Source of the DNA: Paenibacillus sp. FSL H7-0331
GTDB lineage: Bacteria > Bacillota > Bacilli > Paenibacillales > NBRC-103111
DNA length: 64,000 bases
Direction: 5' to 3'
Assembly (NCBI RefSeq): GCF_001956045.1
Contig: NZ_MRTH01000017.1
Location: 62,001-126,000 of the forward strand
Position 1 is the stretch's first letter. Every line of letters begins with the position of its first letter. The notes below the pieces were generated by a model. It ran no database searches. It was given only the letters and a program-made list of their open reading frames with translations, and was not told the DNA's origin. A program made the position numbers and the translations under genes. Shown here in pieces: positions 33,556-39,812 of this stretch.

Positions 33556-34439
33556 CCCTCCATATGGTATTTTTTCATCGCAAAACGTCCAACGACATTG
33601 ACCAACCCATACAGCACCACCGATAACGCAGCCAGCATCGCAATACTGACCATAACCATATTCATCTGAAACACTTGACCGCCATATATGATCATATAAC
33701 CCAAACCCGCCTTGGACGATAAAAACTCTCCCATGATCACACCGACCAGCGTTAAGCCTACATTCACCTTTAACGTTGCGATTACATTCGGTATACTCGC
33801 GGGCAGCAGCACCATACGCAGCATTTGCCAATGGGTAGCACCAAACGATTCCATCAGCTTGAGCTTTGTTTTGCTAATTTCCTTAAAGCCGCTCTCGATC
33901 ATAATAATCGTCACTATAATCGAGATTGCGATGGCCATGCCGTAAACCGAATAACGATCACCCAACCATATATAAAATATAGGTCCGAGCGCGACCTTGG
34001 GCAGTGCATTCAACACGACAATGTACGGCTCCAGCACCTTGGAGGCAAAAGTCGACCACCAGAAAACAATTGCTATTCCGATCCCCAATACCATCGAAAC
34101 CACAATGCCAATCAAGGTCTCCAGGCTGGTCGTCCACGTATGCTTGAATAAATTCCCTTTAACCGCAAGCTCTTGAAAAGAGGTAATTAACTGCGACGGC
34201 CTGCTGGTCAGCATCGAGTCCACCCATTTCCACTGGGCAGCCAGCTCCCATAGGACGATAAATGCGGCAAATACTAGCAGTTGTGCTAAGCGAATCATCC
34301 ACAGCCTACGCTTTTGTGTTTTCAAATATTGTTGGTATTGCGGCGATCTCACCTTATCCTTCACATTAACCAAAGCTGGAACTTGCTCTATCCTTGCTTC
34401 CGTAACGACGGAGGACTTACTAGCCGGTAGCGACGACAT
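33552..34439 (-). CDS. ABC transporter permease (SsuC/TauC type)
   Basis: From ATG 34439 the protein has 295 residues and six membrane segments at about 45-285. The BPD-type EAA loop is ESFGATHWQMLRMVLLPASI, typical of nitrate/sulfonate/taurine and pyrimidine (ThiX-like) importers. An upstream reading to 34676 overlaps the ATPase gene in another frame and its extra 79 residues look non-coding. The chosen start overlaps the ATPase stop by 20 nt and has GGAAGGAG upstream. The last gene of the Nif3-ABC operon. Confidence 0.9.
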   Translation of the reverse strand: MSSLPASKSSVVTEARIEQVPALVNVKDKVRSPQYQQYLKTQKRRLWMIRLAQLLVFAAFIVLWELAAQWKWVDSMLTSRPSQLITSFQELAVKGNLFKHTWTTSLETLIGIVVSMVLGIGIAIVFWWSTFASKVLEPYIVVLNALPKVALGPIFYIWLGDRYSVYGMAIAISIIVTIIMIESGFKEISKTKLKLMESFGATHWQMLRMVLLPASIPNVIATLKVNVGLTLVGVIMGEFLSSKAGLGYMIIYGGQVFQMNMVMVSIAMLAALSVVLYGLVNVVGRFAMKKYHMEG

Positions 34440-35199
34440 GACCTTCCAACTCCTTCCATATGACATTAAAGTATTCCTTATAGCGGACTGCTTCCCGCTT
34501 TTTCCATGGCGTGACATCTGTTCCTTCACCCAGCTGTATCGAGTAGACGGTGGAAATTGTACTCGGCCTTTTGGACATGACCATAACCCGGTCTGCCATA
34601 CTGATAGCTTCCGATATATCATGGGTAACCAGAATCGCCGTCTTACCTTGATCCTTAATGATTCCATAAATTTCATCGGCCAGCGTCAGACGGGTCTGAT
34701 AATCAAGCGCGGAGAACGGCTCATCCAGCAGCAAAATATCCGGCTCGGTCACCAATGTACGAATTAACGCCACCCGTTGGCGCATACCGCCTGAGAGCTG
34801 TGAGGGACTGTGATGGGCAAAACCACCCAAGCCATAGCGCTCCATCAAATCAAGTGCCTTATGCTCAGCCTTCTTTAAATCCATCTTGCGAATTTCGGCT
34901 CCTACCAGCAGGTTGCTCAATATATTGCGCCATTCGAACAAATGGTCATGCTGCAACATATACCCGACCTTCGGGGAGGTGCCCGACACCTCCTGCCCGT
35001 CAATAAGCACCCTGCCGCTTGTTGGCTTCACCATACCGGAAACCAGGGAGAGCAGTGTGCTTTTCCCACAGCCGCTCGGTCCCACAATAGAGATAAATTC
35101 CCCCTGCTCAATGGAAACATTAACGCTTCTCAAAGCCTCTGTTTCCTGCTTGATCGTGAAATAACTTAAGCCAATATCGTTTAATTCAATTTGTGCCAT
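34420..35199 (-). CDS. ABC transporter ATPase (SsuB/TauB type)
   Basis: The 259-residue ATPase has Walker A GPSGCGKST at about 41-49, Q-loop LQHDHLF, signature LSGGMRQRVAL, Walker B ILLLDEPFSALD and switch His in LVTHDISEA. It belongs to the nitrate/sulfonate/taurine group. Start ATG 35199 is 4 nt after the stop of the binding protein gene, and its end overlaps the permease start. Confidence 0.95.
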   Translation of the reverse strand: MAQIELNDIGLSYFTIKQETEALRSVNVSIEQGEFISIVGPSGCGKSTLLSLVSGMVKPTSGRVLIDGQEVSGTSPKVGYMLQHDHLFEWRNILSNLLVGAEIRKMDLKKAEHKALDLMERYGLGGFAHHSPSQLSGGMRQRVALIRTLVTEPDILLLDEPFSALDYQTRLTLADEIYGIIKDQGKTAILVTHDISEAISMADRVMVMSKRPSTISTVYSIQLGEGTDVTPWKKREAVRYKEYFNVIWKELEGHVVATG

Positions 35200-35203
35200 A
35201 GGC

Positions 35204-36277
35204 TTATTTCCCTGCCTTTCCGATATTTTTCACAAAGCTCATATCCACGACGACTCCCATATCGGTTAATTTTTGCTCCGGCTTCAGTACATCGTTCTCG
35301 ATCAGCATTTTTTGCAAAGTTTCAAATTGCTCTGCAGTCAATTCAGGAACAGCCGACCAGGTATCCTGCTTCTTGTATCGGTCGATCGATTGAATGATAA
35401 TATCCTTCGGTGTTCCTTCGAAAAAAGGCATCAAGGCTTCGGCAATTTCATCAGGTGAAGCTGTGTTCAACCACTTGGTTCCTTTGGCAACAGCATTAAC
35501 GAATTTCTGAATCGTCTCTGGATTCTTCTTAATATAATCCGATGTTGCGACGTAAGAGGTTTCCGGGAATGGACCAAACGCTTGTCCTACAGCTGCTGCA
35601 TAGAACGCTTTGCCTTCCTTTTCCAAAGTAGAGGCGATGGGCTCAAACACCTGAATAAAGTCACCTTTACCGCTTGTAAAAGCGCCCGCCATTGCCGGGG
35701 AAGCGATATTCGTGATCACCTCGGCCTTCACCTTTTCCTGCTGCAGCTTGGAGTTCAATACCATTTGCGGAGCACTGCCCGGACGCCATCCGACTACGGA
35801 TTTCCCCTCCAGATCGCTCCATTTAAAGCCATTCAGCTTGGTCCGGGACAGCAGGAAGGAACCGTCCTTGATCGTCAGTTGGTGGAAAATTTTGAGTGTT
35901 TTATCCCCTTTTTGATTATAAATATAAATGGCGGTTTCCGGTCCTACCAAAGAAATATCGGCCACGCCGGCAATTAAGGCGGCTGCTCCCTTATCCGAGC
36001 CCTGCGCCGTGTTCATATCGACGTTCAGTCCCTCTTCCTTGAAAAAACCTTTTTGCATCGCGATATAATGGGGAGCATAAAAAATCGAACGGATGACCTC
36101 GGAAAATTTAACGGTTTTGATTTCCTCGCTTTTTTTGACCTCTGTTTTTACTTCCATCTTCGCTTCCGCAGCCGGTTTCGCACTCGTTTCCGTCACAGAA
36201 GCGGTTCCACAGCCCGCAGTAATCGTCAATAGCACAGTGGATAACAGCAGACAACCCAGTTTGTTCATCTTCATCAT
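35204..36277 (-). CDS. SsuA/ThiY (NMT1)-like substrate-binding lipoprotein
   Basis: The 357-residue precursor has signal peptide and lipobox LLTITAGC with lipidated C23. The mature part has the NMT1/SsuA fold: FYAPHYIAMQKGFFKEEGLNVD, then AALIAGVADISLVGPETAIY. Ligands of this group include sulfonates, thiamine pyrimidines, nitrate and aromatic sulfonates; which one binds here is not visible. AGGGAGG stands about 11 nt before the ATG-ATG start; between them a five-codon out-of-frame mini-ORF (ATGAACAAACCATGA) overlaps the start, which may tune translation. Confidence 0.9.
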   Translation of the reverse strand: MMKMNKLGCLLLSTVLLTITAGCGTASVTETSAKPAAEAKMEVKTEVKKSEEIKTVKFSEVIRSIFYAPHYIAMQKGFFKEEGLNVDMNTAQGSDKGAAALIAGVADISLVGPETAIYIYNQKGDKTLKIFHQLTIKDGSFLLSRTKLNGFKWSDLEGKSVVGWRPGSAPQMVLNSKLQQEKVKAEVITNIASPAMAGAFTSGKGDFIQVFEPIASTLEKEGKAFYAAAVGQAFGPFPETSYVATSDYIKKNPETIQKFVNAVAKGTKWLNTASPDEIAEALMPFFEGTPKDIIIQSIDRYKKQDTWSAVPELTAEQFETLQKMLIENDVLKPEQKLTDMGVVVDMSFVKNIGKAGK

Positions 36278-36305
36278 GGTTTGTTCATCCTCCCTTATAT
36301 AGGTG

Positions 36306-37352
36306 CTAATTTATTTGAACAGCGAGTGGTTGTCCCGAAACCAAATGCGTTCCAGCCATCTCCCTGCCGTATTCAACCATTTTTTGAAAACCGACCTCTT
36401 TTAAGGGTACAGCTGTTATCCGTTCTCTTAGCAAGAAGATTTCAACTTCGGGAAGCAGCATTTCCAAAGCGTAAGCAAGCGGGAGACCATTCTCCAGAAT
36501 TTCAACGGAATGTGGATTACCTACGATAAAGTTAAGTCCTTTTTCCTTGGCGTATTTCACAAAAATATGATCTTCTCGTACCCTGCTGATACTGACAATA
36601 ATCGTATCGGTTTCCGGATACATATGCAGCGCAAGCTCCAAATGCTCCAAGGAAAATCCGGTATGCGGGAAAAAATGAAGAATGTGCTTTACCTTACTAT
36701 CCGGGGTACCACTGAGCAGCTGCGCCGGATTAGCCAGCGTCGCTTCCTCAAGCGAGGCTTCACCACGAATCGCCCGCTCTGCCTCCAACAGATCGAGATC
36801 GATATCACGTCCCATCAAGCCGTCAATTCTGGCTAAGATATCACCTGTGGTTTTCACTTCCTCCAGCGCAATGCCCTTGTGAAGCACATTGCCTGGAATG
36901 CCGCCAAAGCAAATGTCTGTTTTCAGCTTATGGTGTCCGTGCAGCAGCGTCAGTCCGGGATGCAGTCCATGAAAAGCCTCATGCATTTCAATAAGCGCCA
37001 ATCCATACAAGGGCAAATAATCCGCAAAAGGTACCCCTCCCGAGCTGGCTGCATCAGCTACTGGATGATGCACGATGATCAGATCAAGCTTCATGGCGGA
37101 AGCCAGCTCAATAACCGATTCAGTCAAAGTCATCCCGACTCCAATACGTGACACCGGCTTGTGCTTGTCTCCAAAAATCAGCCCAGGGATTTCCAGCACG
37201 CTTTTACCTGGAATATTGGAGGTTTTCATCACGACATACGGGTTGGCTCCAGCCGTGATCTCATTCCAATCCATAACCATTCTCCCCTTGGAAATGGTGT
37301 TCAGTGCTTCGACTACGTGTCTTGCTTCTGTGCGGGTTTTGGGTGCTTTCAT
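36306..37352 (-). CDS. Nif3-like (GTP cyclohydrolase-I type 2 fold) metal-binding protein
   Basis: The 348-residue protein shows the Nif3/YbgI hallmarks: an N-terminal region with GVGMTLTESVIELASAMKLD and LIIVHHPV, whose His pair binds metal, and a C-terminal NPHSVEILENGLP segment with a HxxxE-like pattern. Nif3 proteins are conserved dinuclear-metal hydrolase-like proteins of uncertain role. Being the first gene of an operon with a complete ABC importer points to action on the imported compound. AAAGGAAG precedes ATG 37352. A structured leader with a terminator lies upstream. Confidence 0.82.
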   Translation of the reverse strand: MKAPKTRTEARHVVEALNTISKGRMVMDWNEITAGANPYVVMKTSNIPGKSVLEIPGLIFGDKHKPVSRIGVGMTLTESVIELASAMKLDLIIVHHPVADAASSGGVPFADYLPLYGLALIEMHEAFHGLHPGLTLLHGHHKLKTDICFGGIPGNVLHKGIALEEVKTTGDILARIDGLMGRDIDLDLLEAERAIRGEASLEEATLANPAQLLSGTPDSKVKHILHFFPHTGFSLEHLELALHMYPETDTIIVSISRVREDHIFVKYAKEKGLNFIVGNPHSVEILENGLPLAYALEMLLPEVEIFLLRERITAVPLKEVGFQKMVEYGREMAGTHLVSGQPLAVQIN

Positions 37353-37390
37353 AGACTTCTTCCTTTCTAATTTGGATCAAAACCATATAC

Positions 37391-37452
37391 AAAAAAACCG
37401 CTATTATGAGCATACTAGGACACTAAAGTCCCGTATATGTCACAATAGCGGT
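37391..37452 (-). terminator. Leader terminator upstream of the Nif3-ABC operon
   Basis: On the minus strand ACCGCTATT (37452-37444) and AATAGCGGT (37405-37397) close a long hairpin. Inner helices are CAT/ATG, AC/GT and GGAC/GTCC around TTTAGT, and seven T follow. It ends 39 nt before the start codon of the Nif3-like gene, so full transcription of the operon needs read-through or antitermination. Confidence 0.85.
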
Positions 37453-37503
37453 TGTAAAGCTCTCCACGCGGAGTTCCTTATGACCTGCTATATGTATGAT
37501 TGT

Positions 37504-37573
37504 TGCTTGAACATTACAATGGAATCCGATCTCTTTTGTGTAAAAGGATTCGATTCCTTAATAGGTTCAAACA
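37504..37573 (-). promoter_or_regulatory. Structured 5' leader element, candidate regulatory RNA
   Basis: On the minus strand TGTTTGAAC (37573-37565) pairs with GTTCAAGCA (37512-37504). An inner helix pairs GGAATCGA (37557-37550) with TCGGATTCC (37529-37521) with one bulge. The apex is CTTTT-ACAC-AAAAG (37546-37533). A further hairpin CTCC-GCGT-GGAG (37473-37462) lies between it and the terminator. The arrangement of a three-part stem, small hairpin and terminator is that of an attenuator or riboswitch. I do not recognise a known class: no T-box, TPP, SAM, purine or ykkC signatures. Confidence 0.55.
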
Positions 37574-37760
37574 TCATATTCAACACTGGTTAAGCATGAT
37601 TGCTGGTGAAAATATAGAATGTTCATCTCTTGTTAGGTAATGTAACACAACAAAAACAATAAATCAATCAAAAAATGATTACAACGACTAAATCAACAAA
37701 TAAAAGCGATTTTATGTAACTAAACCTTACACTAACATCCAAATAGAAGCTATCATCTTT

Positions 37761-37776
37761 ATGCAAACGTTTTCAT
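37761..37776. promoter_or_regulatory. CcpA catabolite-responsive element (cre)
   Basis: ATGCAAACGTTTTCAT matches the cre consensus WTGNAANCGNWNNCW at every position, on both strands. It lies between the GntR-type palindrome at 37823 and the structured leader, so carbon catabolite repression of the Nif3-ABC operon is likely. Confidence 0.75.
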
Positions 37777-37822
37777 ATTTTATGATAACATACTTCATAG
37801 AAAAATATAAGCTTTTTTTGTA

Positions 37823-37834
37823 TTTGGTATACCG
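37823..37834. promoter_or_regulatory. Putative GntR operator before the Nif3-ABC operon
   Basis: TTTGGTATACCG, followed by TTTATTCCAAA, repeats the core of the other sites. It directly follows the stop of the DUF2294 gene and lies about 470 nt upstream of the Nif3-like gene, at the head of the long leader. The 480-bp gap 37353-37835 is otherwise non-coding. Confidence 0.55.
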
Positions 37835-37835
37835 T

Positions 37836-38189
37836 TTATTCCAAATTATTTTCAAAAACAATAACGGTTCCTGAATATTCCGTTACGGGATCATAATCCT
37901 TCAGTACCAATTTCACCTTCAAGCCCAACGTTTGCTCTAACTGCTCCTTAAGCATTTTTTTGTTAGCCTCCATGAGCAGCGTATCCACACTGGCTGTCAA
38001 ACTCCGATTCGATTCGTCAAGAATTTTCAAAGCAGGAATCCGTTTGTGTGTAGCAAAAATCAACACTTTATCACCGGAGATTTCAATCTTTTGCGACTTG
38101 ATGCCCGTTCCGAATATTTCCTGATTAATCGAGTTATAAATTTTAATAATTTCCTGCTTCAAGACCCCAATCGGATATTGCTTTTTCAT
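37836..38189 (-). CDS. DUF2294 family protein
   Basis: This 117-residue protein matches the DUF2294 family of Bacillota: MKKQYPIGVLKQEIIKIYNSINQE-type start, FGTGIKSQKIEISGDKVLIFA, HKRIPALK. It is small, soluble and of unknown function. A good GGAGAATGGTG-like ribosome site precedes ATG 38189. It stands 91 nt after the DUF4180 gene in the same direction. Confidence 0.88.
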   Translation of the reverse strand: MKKQYPIGVLKQEIIKIYNSINQEIFGTGIKSQKIEISGDKVLIFATHKRIPALKILDESNRSLTASVDTLLMEANKKMLKEQLEQTLGLKVKLVLKDYDPVTEYSGTVIVFENNLE

Positions 38190-38280
38190 AGAGGCACCAT
38201 TCTCCTTTCTAACCTTCTTTCGTCACCTCATAGGGATCTAGCAAGAGCTTGTAACACCTATCTCCCTCCCATTCCATCTT

Positions 38281-38649
38281 CTACTTCAACATGCTTAACT
38301 TATCAATCGCTTGTTGCTCGGTCGCCAAGAAAAAGATATCGTTTCCGTTATTGGATTCATAGATGAAATCTCGAAAACTTTGGCTTGAATACACCGAGAA
38401 ATCCCCAACAATTGCCATCTTTACGCGATAATTGACGAACTTCTGAAGAATTTCGCCTGCTAGGCGAGTTTTCAAATCGAAAAAGCTGTCGCTTAGCAGA
38501 GATTTGTTTATCACGATACGATTACTATCGGTTTCATATTGTACCGTTGCCATAAGATCCAATGCCGACTGAACATCCTCTATTAATATCTCACTACTGC
38601 TCACGACGGCTATATTTTTCCCGCCTGCTTCTATTTTCGCTATATTCAT
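38281..38649 (-). CDS. DUF4180 family protein
   Basis: The 122-residue protein matches DUF4180: RIVINKSLLSDSFFDLKTRLA, then EILQKFVNYRVKMAIVGDFS, and FRDFIYESNNGNDIFFLA. The function is unknown. ATG 38649 follows AGGAGGGTGATT; a GTG two codons earlier lies in that ribosome site. It may be cotranscribed with the DUF2294 gene. Confidence 0.88.
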   Translation of the reverse strand: MNIAKIEAGGKNIAVVSSSEILIEDVQSALDLMATVQYETDSNRIVINKSLLSDSFFDLKTRLAGEILQKFVNYRVKMAIVGDFSVYSSQSFRDFIYESNNGNDIFFLATEQQAIDKLSMLK

Positions 38650-38779
38650 AATCACCCTCCTAATTGCTCACACTCACCATAAATAGTAACCATTATTTGT
38701 TAGTTTAACATGGGTCATACCCGATTGCATAACATGCTCATAGTCTGCTGGTAGCGAATCACGATTTAGACGAAGCCAC

Positions 38780-39661
38780 TTAACGAGTTCTTGCTTCCCG
38801 TAAGTCAAATATTCTCCCTGCCAGCACATTCAGTTGATCCTTGATTAATATGACACTGCTGTAGTTATCAGGAATTTGTTCAAAGCCGCAGTGCACGCCA
38901 GCCAATCCTCCGGCAATAGCGCCTATCGTATCGGAATCACCACCGAGATTGGCAGCTTTTTGTACCGTGTCTGCATAGGAATTGGAATTTAACAAGATGT
39001 TCAGTACCCATCGAAAGGTGTGAACGACAAATCCGCTCGGTTCACAATTGGGCTCCGCAAACAAAATATCTTTATAGTCAGTATGTCGAATTTCCTGTTC
39101 GATGGCATCGGCAAGACTCTCATTTTGAAGCAATCTCCATACGATTCGATTATAAATCGAGCAGGCTTCGTTGCAGTGCTCATCATAGTGCGTCATTTTG
39201 GACTGCATGCGGGAATACTTATCCAGCTCGGTCAGATTATCATAGACAAGACCTACAGGCAGACAGCGCATAAGAGAGCCATTTCCGGCACTTTGTCCCA
39301 TGTACTGATCAGTTAAAAAGGCGGCTTCAAACCAATTACCTTCAAAGGTCGCGAGCACATGTCGAATAATATTGCCGATATCCTTGGGATCTGTCCGGTA
39401 CCAATTCATAAATTGCTCCCCAATATACGGCATCGGGTCCAATGGATTCGCCAATATACCTTCAGCCACGCAGAGCGTCATCATCGTATCATCGGTAACT
39501 TCACCTTTTTCCAGCTCCCAGACGCCGCCGCCTATAATCTCAGTTAAATATCCATACTTCGCCTTGACCTCTTTACTGGTCATAAATTCCGTCGTGCCAC
39601 CCAACGCATCCCCGATTGCCACACCGTAAAGGCCACCTTTAATTCGATTGAAGACGTCCAT
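38780..39661 (-). CDS. ADP-ribosylglycohydrolase (DraG/ARH) family protein
   Basis: The 293-residue protein has GLYGVAIGDALGGTTEF, the acidic metal motif EVTDDTMMTLCVAEGI, GNGSLMRCLPVGL, and the C-terminal metal motif GGDSDTIGAIAGGLAG. These hold the two-Mg site that removes ADP-ribose from proteins or small molecules. It is a single gene after a terminator, and apparently unrelated to the LacI operon upstream. Confidence 0.93.
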   Translation of the reverse strand: MDVFNRIKGGLYGVAIGDALGGTTEFMTSKEVKAKYGYLTEIIGGGVWELEKGEVTDDTMMTLCVAEGILANPLDPMPYIGEQFMNWYRTDPKDIGNIIRHVLATFEGNWFEAAFLTDQYMGQSAGNGSLMRCLPVGLVYDNLTELDKYSRMQSKMTHYDEHCNEACSIYNRIVWRLLQNESLADAIEQEIRHTDYKDILFAEPNCEPSGFVVHTFRWVLNILLNSNSYADTVQKAANLGGDSDTIGAIAGGLAGVHCGFEQIPDNYSSVILIKDQLNVLAGRIFDLREARTR

Positions 39662-39746
39662 GTTGCATTCCCCTTTCTTATGAAAGTACTAACCGTATTT
39701 TAGCACAGGTTAAACAGTGTGTTGTTAAAAGTGTGATGGACAAGCA

Positions 39747-39775
39747 AAAGAGGCAACATATCATGCTACCTCTTT
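39747..39775 (-). terminator. Terminator of the LacI-importer-glycosidase operon
   Basis: On the minus strand AAAGAGGTAGCA and TGTTGCCTCTTT pair over 12 bp (two G-U) around a 5-nt loop, with TTTTGCTTG at the end. It lies 37 nt after the glycosidase stop. Confidence 0.7.
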
Positions 39776-39812
39776 ACTAAACACCTCGGGATCGAACACA
39801 ATAAGTTAATCG

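Noticed and set aside
37391..37573. T-box, TPP, SAM, purine or guanidine riboswitch before the Nif3-like gene
   Set aside because: None of their conserved cores (such as GGGTGGNACCGCG or CTGAGA) is present; left as an unassigned leader.
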